Of a stretch of DNA of 64,000 nt, positions 32,734-42,376 are shown in pieces. The notes below the pieces were generated by a model. That model was not told where the DNA came from. It saw nothing but the letters and a program-made list of their open reading frames with translations, and searched no databases. Within the stretch, counting starts at the first letter, position 1; every line of letters starts with the position of its first letter. Origin of the DNA: a bacterium (lineage in GTDB: Bacteria > Armatimonadota > Fimbriimonadia > Fimbriimonadales > Fimbriimonadaceae); NCBI GenBank assembly GCA_027483535.1, contig JAIXUN010000001.1, forward strand, positions 165,432 through 229,431. The letters are read 5' to 3'. Position numbers and translations under genes: made by a program.

Positions 32734-35043
32734 ATGTCCAAGTGGCTCGTGTCACTAAGTTTCGTCGTCGCCGGCTCCACCGCACTCGCGGCAGATGTTG
32801 TTTCGGTTCTCCCTCTCACGGATCGGATCCTTATGATTCATCTGAACGAAGGAAAGGTCGTCCATCACACCATCGGGCAGAAGCGAGGCGACGAAAAGGT
32901 GGTGATCGACCCCTTAGATGTTGCGAAGGCGACCCGAGCATCCACTTTTTCGCTCCGTTGGCAGGGCAACGCTTTGGGTGCCGAGCCAAAGTGGGTCGGA
33001 CGCAAATCTAAAGGCACGGACTTCGCGTGGTTCATCGATAAGTTCGAAAACGGCTTTGCCGTAAATGATCGCCCCGACCATACCAAAGAACATTGGCTTT
33101 ATCTGTCACTCCCAACGCCCATGAAGGCGGGGACAAAGTACGAGCTCACCACCGGGGATTTGGCAAAGAATGGCAAGACTTGGTCGTTCACTTACGATCC
33201 GGCAAGTCTTCGCTCAGAGGCGGTTCACGTGAACCTGATCGGCTATTCCACTCTCTCGCCCGCGCGAGTTGCCTACGTCTTTCACTGGATGGGCGACCGT
33301 GGCGGGCTAGACCTGAAGGCATATGAAGGCGCTAAATGCTCGGTAATTGAGGATCAGACTGGAAAAGTTGTGCACACGGGTGCTCTCAAGTTTCGAAAGC
33401 CAAGCACCCAAGCTGAGACCGCTAACGCTTCGGACAGTCCCCCGAACGGCAATTTTCTTGGAGCGGATGTTTTCGAGTTTGACTTCTCGTCATTCAACAA
33501 ACCGGGAAAGTACCGAGTCGCCGTTGACGGAATTGGCTGTTCGTTCCCCTTTGAAATTGCCGACGACATCTATCGGAAGCCGTTTCAGATCACGGCACGC
33601 GGTCTGTATCACAATCGCAGCGGGATTGCGCTCACGAAGCCGTATACGGACTTCGAGCGTCCAGCGCCACACAACCCAAAACTGACGCCGGGTTTCGCGG
33701 GCAAGTTGAAGTACACAACTGTTCGCATGCAAGAGTGGGGTTCGGAGGGCGGAGACGCCAAGAAGCTCGAAGCCGGATTCAAGGGCAATCTGGATGTATC
33801 CGGTTGGTATCAAGATGCCGGAGACTGGGATAGTTACCACACGCATCTAAGGGTCGCCACCGAACTGCTATTTGCCTTCGAACTCTCTCCGAAGAACTTC
33901 CGCGACAACGAACTCAATATTCCAGAGAGTGGAAACGGGATTCCGGACATCGTCGATGAGGCGGCTTGGCTTCCGCGATTCTGCTACCGACTTCGACAAG
34001 AGTTGCTCAAGAAAAAGTTTGGGACGGGTGGCATCGGGCTGCGAATCGCAGGCGATGCATTTGGTTCAGACGGGGAGGGCAAACCGAGTTGGAAAGACAC
34101 GGATCGCATCTATGCCGCCTCCGGAGAAGATCCGCTCTCGACTTATCGATATGCCGCTACCGCCGCCCACCTAGCACTCGCCTTCAAAAGGATCGGCAAG
34201 AAGGATCCTGAAGGAATCGACTGGCAGAGAGAAGCCCTCGAGTCGTACGCCTGGGCGAAAGCGAATACCAAACCCGGCGACGTCAAGGAACTGAAGCCAC
34301 ACCGAGCCTATGCTTCCGCCAATCTCTTTCGACTCACAGGATCGAAAATGTACGAGAAGGCGCTGGGGGAAGACACCACCGAATTCGCCGAAAACGGATT
34401 TGCGTGGTTCGACGATAGCTACGCCGTGGGTGCGTACTGCCTGGGTGCGGAAGGTGTCGATCGAGACCCCGCTTTGCTCAAACGACTCAAGGGCTGTCTG
34501 CTCAACACGGCGAGGGATCAGGCGATTCGGGTTCCGGGCGAGCGTGCTTTGCGATGGGGCGGAATGTGGTGGTTCCCGATGCTTGTGGGCCAACAAACCA
34601 CTCCGTGGATGATGGAAACCGCAATGGCCTACGGAGTCATCAGGACGGAACAACCTGAACTTGCCAAGCAGTTTCTCGCCGCCATGTACGCCACGTGCGA
34701 CCACATGCTGGGAAACAACAGCCTCAATATGACGTGGGTAACGGGCCTCGGGCCGCGTTATCCGACCCACGTTTTTCACATGGACGCCTGGTACAACGGC
34801 AAACCTGAAGCGCACCCGGGGATCATTCCTTACGGCATTTGGCGCAAGGAAAAAGACCTCGGCAACGGTCCTTGGGATCAAGCCTGGCCTCATAAGACCG
34901 TTTACCCGGCGATCGATAAGTGGCCGGGCAATGAACGTTGGTTTAGCAACCGTTGCGCACCCATGACCGGAGAATTCACAGTCCACCAGAACTCCGGACC
35001 CGCTGCGGCGATGTTCGGAATCCTCTGTGCTCCACGGGGTTAA
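32734..35043 (+). CDS. Secreted glycoside hydrolase family 9 enzyme
   Basis: 769 residues from ATG 32734. The signal peptide ends at ALAAD. Residues about 25-280 hold N-terminal Ig-like domains of the CelD_N type (including VNLIGYS), then the (alpha/alpha)6 barrel: GWYQDAGDWDSY with the catalytic base pair of Asp (about 360), GNGIPDIVDEA, and near the end GEFTVHQNSGPA, whose Glu (about residue 746) aligns with the catalytic acid of GH9 cellulases. It probably cleaves beta-glucans or related plant polysaccharides. No CBM or dockerin is attached. Confidence 0.9.
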   Translation: MSKWLVSLSFVVAGSTALAADVVSVLPLTDRILMIHLNEGKVVHHTIGQKRGDEKVVIDPLDVAKATRASTFSLRWQGNALGAEPKWVGRKSKGTDFAWFIDKFENGFAVNDRPDHTKEHWLYLSLPTPMKAGTKYELTTGDLAKNGKTWSFTYDPASLRSEAVHVNLIGYSTLSPARVAYVFHWMGDRGGLDLKAYEGAKCSVIEDQTGKVVHTGALKFRKPSTQAETANASDSPPNGNFLGADVFEFDFSSFNKPGKYRVAVDGIGCSFPFEIADDIYRKPFQITARGLYHNRSGIALTKPYTDFERPAPHNPKLTPGFAGKLKYTTVRMQEWGSEGGDAKKLEAGFKGNLDVSGWYQDAGDWDSYHTHLRVATELLFAFELSPKNFRDNELNIPESGNGIPDIVDEAAWLPRFCYRLRQELLKKKFGTGGIGLRIAGDAFGSDGEGKPSWKDTDRIYAASGEDPLSTYRYAATAAHLALAFKRIGKKDPEGIDWQREALESYAWAKANTKPGDVKELKPHRAYASANLFRLTGSKMYEKALGEDTTEFAENGFAWFDDSYAVGAYCLGAEGVDRDPALLKRLKGCLLNTARDQAIRVPGERALRWGGMWWFPMLVGQQTTPWMMETAMAYGVIRTEQPELAKQFLAAMYATCDHMLGNNSLNMTWVTGLGPRYPTHVFHMDAWYNGKPEAHPGIIPYGIWRKEKDLGNGPWDQAWPHKTVYPAIDKWPGNERWFSNRCAPMTGEFTVHQNSGPAAAMFGILCAPRG

Positions 35044-35078
35044 CGGTCAACCCTCCGCAGAAATGCGGGTTTGAGAAC

Positions 35079-35124
35079 GAAGAATGCAGCAATGTTCCTT
35101 TTTGGAACGGGTCCTGCATTCTTC
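35079..35124 (+). repeat. Two-part hairpin between GH9 and PEP-CTERM genes
   Basis: GAAGAATGCAG (35079-35089) pairs perfectly with CTGCATTCTTC (35114-35124), enclosing a second stem GTTCC/GGAAC (35094-35098 with 35104-35108). It ends 7 bases before the ATG at 35132. It could be the GH9 terminator, but no T-run follows, so a structured leader is equally possible. Confidence 0.6.
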
Positions 35125-35131
35125 AATTTCC

Positions 35132-35812
35132 ATGACCGCAACGAACATCCTCGCAAATCGATTCGCTCTCGCCCTGGGCGCCATGGCAGTTCTTTCCGCT
35201 GCTGCATCCGCTCAACTCACGGTGAAGCAAACGAAGTCTTTCGAATTCAACGCCGCCACGTTCGGACAACTCAACACCACGGACCTCAAGTTCAACTCCT
35301 TCGACAGCAAGCTCGGCACCTTGACCGGCGTTGAAGTAACCCTGAACTACAACCTCACCGCAAACGGCAACTACGATCGCTCGTCCTCTAACCCTCAACC
35401 CACCGAGATTCGAGCTTACGGATCGGTAAACGCTTCGCTCGCCGGGAGCAACTTCATGGTCTCCCGATCGATGAACGAGAACGCAGGTTGGGCGATGTAC
35501 CAGCCAGATAGCGTTTCCTTCCAAGCACCTGGCCGACAACAACCGAATTCTGGCAATCTCGACCTCAACCGATTTTCTCAGCCCGGCGGCGTGACCTTCA
35601 AGGTCACCGAGCAAGGTTCGGGCCTGTACTTCGATGAGTCGATCCAAGCAACCGACGCTTTCTGGCTCAACGAATCCACCCGAACGGTTGGCACGGTCGA
35701 AGTGACCTACACCTACAATGCCGTTCCGGAGCCCGGCACGATGATCGCGATGGGAACGGGCATCTTCGGTCTTCTTCGATCGAAGAGCGTTCTCAAGAAG
35801 CGCTCGAAGTAA
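35132..35812 (+). CDS. PEP-CTERM sorting-signal surface protein
   Basis: 226 residues from ATG 35132. A signal peptide ends ASAQ; the body is beta-rich with Asn/Ser-rich loops and matches the general pattern of choice-of-anchor PEP-CTERM proteins; the C-terminus is VPEPGTMIAMGTGIFGLLRSK followed by a basic tail. It is the second such protein in the window (compare 6413). It has a hairpin directly before its start and a terminator after its stop. Confidence 0.86.
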   Translation: MTATNILANRFALALGAMAVLSAAASAQLTVKQTKSFEFNAATFGQLNTTDLKFNSFDSKLGTLTGVEVTLNYNLTANGNYDRSSSNPQPTEIRAYGSVNASLAGSNFMVSRSMNENAGWAMYQPDSVSFQAPGRQQPNSGNLDLNRFSQPGGVTFKVTEQGSGLYFDESIQATDAFWLNESTRTVGTVEVTYTYNAVPEPGTMIAMGTGIFGLLRSKSVLKKRSK

Positions 35813-35878
35813 TCGCCGGTTAGCCTCGCGCTAAAAACAATTTGGGTTTCTTTCTTTTATTGGACTGCACTGGGTCTT

Positions 35879-35911
35879 GGAGGGTCGCTCTTTAGAGCGA
35901 ACCCTCCTTTT
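35879..35911 (+). terminator. Terminator of the second PEP-CTERM gene
   Basis: GGAGGGTCGCTC pairs with GAGCGAACCCTCC (one bulged base), followed by four Ts. Confidence 0.82.
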
Positions 35912-36006
35912 ACATTTAGGGATCACAGTTACACCCTGCAAGTTAAGAAGCAGGCGATTACGCGGGGTCGGTCGGGCTTATCGTAGGTTCAAAGCCCTCT
36001 CGGCGG

Positions 36007-36012
36007 TACACT
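36007..36012 (+). promoter_or_regulatory. Putative -10 box of typA
   Basis: TACACT, 10 bases before ATG 36023; the leader would be about four bases. No ribosome-binding site is visible. Confidence 0.35.
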
Positions 36013-36022
36013 CTATCCGCCC

Positions 36023-37855
36023 ATGGTCTCCAAAATTCGGAATGTCGGCATCATCGCGCACGTCGACCACGGAAAGACAACCCTCGTCGACGCGATCTTT
36101 AAGCAAGCCGGCCTTTTCCGGGACAATCAAAACATGGCCGAACGGGTCATGGACTCAAACGACCTAGAACGAGAGAAAGGCATTACCATCCTTTCCAAGG
36201 TCGCATCGATTCGGTATCTCGATTACAAAATCAACATTGTCGACACTCCGGGTCACGCCGACTTCGGCGGTGAAGTCGAGCGAGTTCTTAGCATGGTCGA
36301 CGGCGTTTTGCTTATCGTCGACGCTCAAGAAGGCCCGATGCCGCAAACGCGCTTTGTTCTTAAGAAGGCTTTCCAGAACGGACTGAAACCCGTGGTTTGC
36401 ATCAATAAGATCGACCGCGAGAACGCCCGACCCGCATACGCTTACGACAAGACGATCGACCTGTTCATCGACCTTGGCGCGAGCGAGGACGATCTCTTCT
36501 TCCCTTACCTCTACACCAGTGGTGCGAGCGGATTCGCTCGAACCAAGGTGGATGGCACCGAGACCGACATGCGGTCGCTGCTCGCGGCGATCGTTGAGCA
36601 CATCCCGGCTCCGAAAGTGGAAGACGAAGGCTCGTTCCTTCTTCAAGTCAATAACCTCGACTACAGCGACTATCTGGGCCGAATGTTCGGTGGTAAGGTC
36701 CTGCGCGGCACGATTAAGGTCGGCGACCGGGTGGAGATGCTCCGAGAGGGTGTCGAAAAGAAGATGGGCTTCAATGTCACCAAGCTTTGGACTTACGAAG
36801 GCATTCAGCTTAAGGAGACCGAATCGGTTTCTGCAGGTGAGATTGTGATGCTCGCGGGACTGGATAACGTCCTCATCTCGGACACCATCGCCCACGTCGA
36901 CACCTCACCCGCACTTCCTGCGATTCAAGTTGAGCCATCCACGCTCTCCATGAACTTCTATGCGAACAACTCGCCTTTAGCTGGAAAGGATGGCGGAAAG
37001 TTCCTCACCATCCACAAGATTCGCGAGCGAGTCGAGCGGGAAGAAGCGGTTTCGGTATCGGTCAAGATCGACCCGAACGGTCCTCCCGATGCGGTCAAGG
37101 TCAAGGCTCGTGGCGAACTCCAGCTTGCGATTCTGATCGAAACTATGCGACGAGAAGGGTACGAGATGCAGATTTCTCGACCGCAGGTCATCTACCAACG
37201 CGACGACAACAACAAGCCGCTTGAGCCGGTCGAAATTGCCACCTTGGAAGTTCCTGAGGATGCGGTTGGAGCGGTGATGGAAGAGATGAGCCGACGCCGT
37301 GGGGACCTGTTGGACATGAAGACCAACGATAACGGAACGAACACTCTTGAGTATTCGATCCCGACCCGTGGCCTCATCGGTTTCCGATCCACCTTCTTAA
37401 CGCTCACCCGAGGGCTTGGTCTGATCGGTTCCCTGTTCGACTCTTACCAGCCGCACAAGGGAGAGGTCGAGACTCGAACCCAGGGATCGCTTATTGCTAA
37501 GGATTCGGGCAAGCTCACACGATACGCTTACGAAGACATTCAAGAGCGAGGAACGCTGTTTTATCCGGTTGGTTCGGACGTTTACGGTGGGATGATCGTT
37601 GGCGCGTGCGCTCGCGATGAAGACATGGTTGTGAACTCAACCAAAGAAAAGCACGCCACCAACATCCGGTCCGCAAACGCGGATGCCACAAGCGTGCTGG
37701 ACTCACACCGAGAACTCTCCCTCGAGCAATCGCTCTCTTGGTTGCGAGACGACGAACTTTTGGAAGTCACGCCGAAAACGCTGCGTTTCCGAAAGAAGAT
37801 TCTGGATCACTCCGAGCGACGGGTTGCCGAGCGACGAGCCGATATCATCATCTAG
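36023..37855 (+). CDS. typA: GTPase TypA/BipA
   Basis: 610 residues, normal length. G1 HVDHGKTTLVDAI (about 12-24), switch/G2 ERGITIL-like block (EREKGITILSK), G3 DTPGHADFGGEVERVL, G4 NKID, and the C-terminal TypA domain. TypA is a ribosome-associated translational GTPase for growth at low temperature and 50S assembly. It has its own terminator at 37882. Confidence 0.96.
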   Translation: MVSKIRNVGIIAHVDHGKTTLVDAIFKQAGLFRDNQNMAERVMDSNDLEREKGITILSKVASIRYLDYKINIVDTPGHADFGGEVERVLSMVDGVLLIVDAQEGPMPQTRFVLKKAFQNGLKPVVCINKIDRENARPAYAYDKTIDLFIDLGASEDDLFFPYLYTSGASGFARTKVDGTETDMRSLLAAIVEHIPAPKVEDEGSFLLQVNNLDYSDYLGRMFGGKVLRGTIKVGDRVEMLREGVEKKMGFNVTKLWTYEGIQLKETESVSAGEIVMLAGLDNVLISDTIAHVDTSPALPAIQVEPSTLSMNFYANNSPLAGKDGGKFLTIHKIRERVEREEAVSVSVKIDPNGPPDAVKVKARGELQLAILIETMRREGYEMQISRPQVIYQRDDNNKPLEPVEIATLEVPEDAVGAVMEEMSRRRGDLLDMKTNDNGTNTLEYSIPTRGLIGFRSTFLTLTRGLGLIGSLFDSYQPHKGEVETRTQGSLIAKDSGKLTRYAYEDIQERGTLFYPVGSDVYGGMIVGACARDEDMVVNSTKEKHATNIRSANADATSVLDSHRELSLEQSLSWLRDDELLEVTPKTLRFRKKILDHSERRVAERRADIII

Positions 37856-37881
37856 TTCTGGCAGAAAGGGTACGCAAACAC

Positions 37882-37918
37882 ACGGGTTTGGATGGAAACA
37901 TCCAGACCCGTTCTTCTT
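37882..37918 (+). terminator. Terminator of typA
   Basis: A 13-base stem (37882-37894 with 37899-37911, one mismatch) with a GAAA loop, followed by a pyrimidine-rich T tract. Confidence 0.85.
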
Positions 37919-37931
37919 TCCAACCCGTTAT

Positions 37932-37943
37932 TATTATGGGGTT
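37932..37943 (+). promoter_or_regulatory. Leaderless promoter of the GH25-like gene
   Basis: TATTAT (37932-37937) then 6 bases to GTG 37944, right behind the typA terminator. Confidence 0.5.
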
Positions 37944-39695
37944 GTGTTTGATTTAAGGCATCGGCGCCTCCTCGCTGGATTAATGATCGGGTTACTGTCG
38001 AGTGTCGGGTTCGCCCAGACCATCGAAGTGAGCGGTCCCGCGACTCTCGTTGCGGGTCAAGAAGGTGTTTTTCAGGTCACGGTGAACACCACACGTCAGC
38101 AATCAGCGACAGAAATTGGGACCCGCGTTCAGACGCCAACCGCTTTGGGGACGTCGTCAGCCAGTCTTGCCCTTGGGAGACCACTGACCCAAACCCCGGA
38201 GCTGCGCACCTTCCGCGTCGAGCAGATTCGACCGGGGACGGCGGTTCGAATGACGTTTCGAATCACGCCTTCGAGCTCATTTTCTGGCTCGCTGAACCTA
38301 CAGTTCTTCACCCGAAACATTGAATCGTCGACTCCGAACGCGACCTTGAATCGCACGATTTCGGTGACTCCAGATCCGAATCTGCCCACGCCCACGATGT
38401 CGGCACCGTTGAACGGAGCGGATATCTCGCCTTCTCCGATCTTGCGAGTGATCGCGAGCCCGGCCACTTCGCGAACGGTGAAGTATCAGGTCGAAGCCAC
38501 CAAGGCGGGCGATGGATCGGTGCGCACGTTCGAATCTGATTTCGTGACCACCGGAACGAACACCGACATTTTTGTCCCCTACTTGAGCGGACTCACCGCG
38601 GGTAATTGGACTCTCCGAGCTCGCTGCCTGGACGATCAGGGACGCGCGGGCGGTTGGTCTGCCTCTCGGACTGTCTCGGTCTACGGTGGGATCGATATGG
38701 CGGGTCGAGGATCGCTCTCGGGATTCCAGCAGTTCAAATCCGGAGGCTGGGACACTTTCTTTGCCGCCGCTTGGGGAGGCAACGGTCGGTGGCCAGATTG
38801 TCGCCAGAACCTTCTTTGGGCAACGCAAGCGGGCATGCGAGTCGCCGCCTATGCGTTCATCAACTTTGACAACTCCTCGACGGTGGCGGGTGCTCCGGCA
38901 AACCAAACCGGATCCTGGCAGATCGATCAAGCCCTTGCCGCGACGGGCTACACGGGCAACAAGGCCACTTTGGGTTTTGATCTGAAGTACATGATGATCG
39001 ACGTTGAGAATCGGTACTGGGGCACGGTGAGCCAAGACGACCGGGTGCAGCGAATCGCTGAGGGGATGCAACGTGCCCGCAATCTCGGCTTCTGGACCAT
39101 GATCTACACCCGCAACGAGCGAACCAACCAGTGGTGGAACGACGCGACGGGATCGAGCACCGATTTTTCGGACCTTGGGCTATGGGGATCGCTCCCAGAG
39201 CTAGAGACGGTTCCGTACCGCGACGATCTAGAGCTGGATCGTGGGTCGGTTTGGGTGCGCTTTGGTGGCTGGGCGGATCGGGTTGGAAAGCAGTGGCTGC
39301 TCGATCGAACCATCGCGGGGATGCGAGTCGACCTCAACACGTGGCTGGCATCGGCATGGAACATCAACTCGCCAAATCCTGGTTCGATAAACATTCCTCA
39401 GCCGACTTTGGTGGTGCAACGTGGCACTTCAAACCGGATTGAAGTTCAATTCACCGTTCGCAACACCGGAACGGTCGAGGCGTACGCGGTACGAGTGATG
39501 TCTGCCACGTTGAACAACGTGGCGTCTACGAATCGAAAGTTGAGTCTGATGACGGTCCCGGCAGGTGGTCAGAGACTTGGGATCCTCAACTTCCCTTCCA
39601 CGGCGGCGGGAGCAAATTCCACCGCGAATCTGACCTATACGGTGTGGACAGGAATGGGTCCCCAAACTTACACGGTTCCGGTATTCGTTCCGTAA
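37944..39695 (+). CDS. Secreted protein with Ig-like domains and a GH25 (lysozyme)-like domain
   Basis: 583 residues from GTG 37944. The signal peptide ends at GFAQ. About 25-245 are Ig-like beta domains with Thr/Ser/Pro linkers. About 248-470 look like a GH25 TIM barrel: GIDM start with the first acidic residue, MMIDVE (about 349-354) matching the DxE motif, and VDLN (about 461) near the end. The C-terminal 110 residues are another beta domain. GH25 enzymes cleave peptidoglycan as muramidases; the long beta flanks suggest surface anchoring or carbohydrate recognition. The typA gene precedes it but a terminator separates them. Confidence 0.7.
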   Translation: MFDLRHRRLLAGLMIGLLSSVGFAQTIEVSGPATLVAGQEGVFQVTVNTTRQQSATEIGTRVQTPTALGTSSASLALGRPLTQTPELRTFRVEQIRPGTAVRMTFRITPSSSFSGSLNLQFFTRNIESSTPNATLNRTISVTPDPNLPTPTMSAPLNGADISPSPILRVIASPATSRTVKYQVEATKAGDGSVRTFESDFVTTGTNTDIFVPYLSGLTAGNWTLRARCLDDQGRAGGWSASRTVSVYGGIDMAGRGSLSGFQQFKSGGWDTFFAAAWGGNGRWPDCRQNLLWATQAGMRVAAYAFINFDNSSTVAGAPANQTGSWQIDQALAATGYTGNKATLGFDLKYMMIDVENRYWGTVSQDDRVQRIAEGMQRARNLGFWTMIYTRNERTNQWWNDATGSSTDFSDLGLWGSLPELETVPYRDDLELDRGSVWVRFGGWADRVGKQWLLDRTIAGMRVDLNTWLASAWNINSPNPGSINIPQPTLVVQRGTSNRIEVQFTVRNTGTVEAYAVRVMSATLNNVASTNRKLSLMTVPAGGQRLGILNFPSTAAGANSTANLTYTVWTGMGPQTYTVPVFVP

Positions 39696-39713
39696 ACGGC
39701 TCTTGTGTGGCGG

Positions 39714-40886
39714 TTAGCGCTGAGTGAAGCTATCCGCCACAAGCCATCCGCAGATGGCACCGATGTAAACAAGGTTTCCGCCCCAGAGAAACACTTGCAC
39801 TGCTTCGAAGCCTCGGGGGGCCAGTGCGGCGGCGATGGTCAAGCACAACGTGGTGACGCCGACCCCGTAAAGAAGCCGCGTCGCCGAAAGGTTGAAGGTT
39901 CCTCGGATCAAGCCAAGGATCGCGTAGAGCGCGGCCGCGAACCAAAAGTTCACCACCGCAACCGTTCCGAGAGCGACCATCGGGCCGAATTTTCCGACCG
40001 AGTTGGTCGTCGAAGAAATGAATCGATCCAGCAGATTCCCCGCCGAGAGGCACGATCCCGTCACCACGCCCGTCAGGAAGAGCATGACGATAAGGCCAAG
40101 GGTCCACGTACTGAGCATGTTGAACGATGGGAAGAGCGGTCGCTCAGGCGCGACGAAGACATAGATCATCGAGAGGACGATGAAGAGCGCGGCGACGATC
40201 AACGCCACCCCCTGATTGGCCTGAGGCAGACCCGCCATTTGCCCGAAAGAATCTGTTCGACCCGCTCGAATCAGCTCCTCGTAACGGCGCATGTAAAGCG
40301 AGTTTCGAGGGTCCATTTGGGCAGCATAGGAGTACATCTTCACCGCCTCGCTGAGCTTGCCCCGTTGTCTGGCGAGATCGCCAAGGACCGCATAAGGGAG
40401 CGCTTGCTTGGGGTCGCGCGCGATGATTTCACGCGCGAGCGTCTCGGCTTCTACCCATTGACCTCGCGAAAAGATGAGGCTCAGCTTGGTGATCTCCGCC
40501 GCGACGGTCGTGGGTCCCTGGAAAGTGTCCTTTTGCGTCCCGGATCGGCCCGTTGCCGTTCCCGCGCTTCCGCTCGCCGCGTTGGCGGCGTTCCTTTGTT
40601 GAGCGGCTCGCTGCTGGGCTTCTGCGTTTCGTCGACGCTGTTCTTGGACTTCCCGCTCTTGGGCTCGACGGGCATCCATGTCGAGGATTGCGTCGTAGTT
40701 TCGGCGACGATCAGGATCGCCTATGCTCTCGTACGCTTCGGTGACCCGCAGAAATTGCTCGGCCGCCTGCTTGGAAGGGTTCCGGTCCGGGTGAAGCTCC
40801 ATCACGAGCTTTCGATACGCGGATCGAATCTCGCTTGAACTGGCGGAGCGCTCGACACCTAATGTTTGGTAGTGAGTCCTCGCCAT
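39714..40886 (-). CDS. Membrane-anchored DnaJ-TPR protein
   Basis: 390 residues from ATG 40886. The J domain covers residues 1-70 with the HPD motif (about 33-35), needed to stimulate DnaK. A charged Gln/Arg-rich linker (EREVQEQRRRNAEAQQR) follows, then two TPR-like helical repeats (about 140-205) and five membrane segments to the C-terminus. No DnaK/GrpE genes are nearby. It lies 102 bases downstream of the GspF pair on the same strand, so it may help that machine assemble. Convergent with the GH25-like gene (18-base gap). Confidence 0.83.
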   Translation of the reverse strand: MARTHYQTLGVERSASSSEIRSAYRKLVMELHPDRNPSKQAAEQFLRVTEAYESIGDPDRRRNYDAILDMDARRAQEREVQEQRRRNAEAQQRAAQQRNAANAASGSAGTATGRSGTQKDTFQGPTTVAAEITKLSLIFSRGQWVEAETLAREIIARDPKQALPYAVLGDLARQRGKLSEAVKMYSYAAQMDPRNSLYMRRYEELIRAGRTDSFGQMAGLPQANQGVALIVAALFIVLSMIYVFVAPERPLFPSFNMLSTWTLGLIVMLFLTGVVTGSCLSAGNLLDRFISSTTNSVGKFGPMVALGTVAVVNFWFAAALYAILGLIRGTFNLSATRLLYGVGVTTLCLTIAAALAPRGFEAVQVFLWGGNLVYIGAICGWLVADSFTQR

Positions 40887-40988
40887 GAATCCATCCCCGT
40901 GAGGATCGGTAGACCCTCGCAAAATTATCGGTAGGTGCCTAGCGACACCTTACCGTATCTCCCTTTAATGCAACGGGAAGGGTGCGAC

Positions 40989-42356
40989 CTAAGTTCCGTT
41001 CACCTGGTCTACATAGCCCGACGCCATGCCGCTGTAGAACGACACGACGATGAAGCCGATATAGATCGCCACGCAAAGGAAGATGAAAACGCCAAAGACG
41101 TGACCCATTTGGACCGCTCGAACTTTGCTGTCTTCCTCGTAGTAGTCGGCAACTTTGTGAAGCATGCCGTCGAGGTTGCCTGTGGTTTCGCCCGTCCGCA
41201 TCATGTCGATGACGATCGGGTTGAATGCGCCCGTGGTAACCAGCGTCTCGGTGATTCCGGCCCCAGATTCGATTCGAGTCGAAGCGGGCAAGATTAGAGC
41301 GCGCAGATATTCGTTGCCGCAGGAGTCGGCGGCAAGTTTGATCGACTTCGTCATCGGAACGCCGCTCCTATAAAGCGCCCCAAACGATCGCCCAAACTTA
41401 GCCATGGCGAGCATTCGCATTGTCTTGCCGACATACGGGATGTAGCTAATCACCGCATCCCATAGATAGCGGATCCTGAAATTGGCAAGACCGACTCGCA
41501 AGAAGAGAAAGATGAAGACGATCAGCGGAGCCAGCCAAAACCAAGTGGAAGCGTTGGTCAGAGGCGAGCTCAAACCTTTTGCACCCGGCTTGATCGCGGC
41601 AAGGATCGCGTTGGTGGCAAGGATGATGATGATCGAAAGCCCGAGCTGCAGCTTGGGATAGAACGTGACCCTTCGATACAGATTGCGCAGCGAGATTTCC
41701 TGATCGATGTATTCGGAAGTCTGCTTCAGAGCGGAGTCTAGAAAACCGCCTTCTTCGCCGACTCGAACGATGCTCATCATGATCGGGCTGAAGACTTCGG
41801 GATATCTCTGCATCCCAACCGAGATCGGCCTGCCTGCCTGAACGTGATCGCGAAGTTCGGTGACCACCTTCTTGAATCGAGGGTCTCGCTGTTGTTTGGC
41901 AAGGGTGTCCAGCGCTTGAACGTAGGGGACCCCCGCGTTGAGCATCGTGGAAAGTTGGCTGAAGAAGAAGCTGAGCACCGAGAGCGCAACTTTGCCCACC
42001 AGCGGACCTGCCACGGAGGTTGCCATGTAGCTCCGCTGTTCGGTTGGCGGACCCGTCACCGTCGAACCCGGGACCACTTGTTCTCCGTAGACGTTTGCCT
42101 GATACGCGGGAATGGAAACGTGCTGCTCGGAAACGCCCTCTGGTGATGGCGACATTGTCGCAGCATGCGGGGCTGCCGGGCCTGATCCACCCGCAGTCGA
42201 CAAAGGATCGCCGAGCGATCGGGCTTGCTGGATGGAAGAAACGGCCAGCCCTCTCTGGCTAAGCTCCTGAATAGCGGCATCCAAACCGGCCGCAAAGACG
42301 ATTCCGCTGGTGGCGCTGCCGTCGGTTCTCTGAGCTTGGTATTCGAAAGTGGGCAT
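40989..42356 (-). CDS. GspF/PilC inner-membrane platform protein (copy 2)
   Basis: 455 residues from ATG 42356. An N-terminal ubiquitin-like/ARMP domain (MPTFEYQAQRTDGSATSGIV), a Pro/Ser/Ala linker, and then two T2SF repeats, each with AGVP-type and EEGGFLD/GETTGNLD motifs (ARVGEEGG-like and MRTGETTG). It is a complete platform protein of type IV pili or type II secretion, contacting the assembly ATPase. It starts 20 bases after the first copy ends and has no ribosome-binding site, suggesting coupling. No PilB/GspE ATPase is in the window. Confidence 0.92.
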   Translation of the reverse strand: MPTFEYQAQRTDGSATSGIVFAAGLDAAIQELSQRGLAVSSIQQARSLGDPLSTAGGSGPAAPHAATMSPSPEGVSEQHVSIPAYQANVYGEQVVPGSTVTGPPTEQRSYMATSVAGPLVGKVALSVLSFFFSQLSTMLNAGVPYVQALDTLAKQQRDPRFKKVVTELRDHVQAGRPISVGMQRYPEVFSPIMMSIVRVGEEGGFLDSALKQTSEYIDQEISLRNLYRRVTFYPKLQLGLSIIIILATNAILAAIKPGAKGLSSPLTNASTWFWLAPLIVFIFLFLRVGLANFRIRYLWDAVISYIPYVGKTMRMLAMAKFGRSFGALYRSGVPMTKSIKLAADSCGNEYLRALILPASTRIESGAGITETLVTTGAFNPIVIDMMRTGETTGNLDGMLHKVADYYEEDSKVRAVQMGHVFGVFIFLCVAIYIGFIVVSFYSGMASGYVDQVNGT

Positions 42357-42376
42357 GGTCTTGTGTGAGTGGGCGA

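Noticed and set aside
39705-40838. A 377-codon open frame antisense to the DnaJ-TPR gene
   Set aside because: Arg/His/Glu-rich nonsense-like composition, typical of shadow frames.
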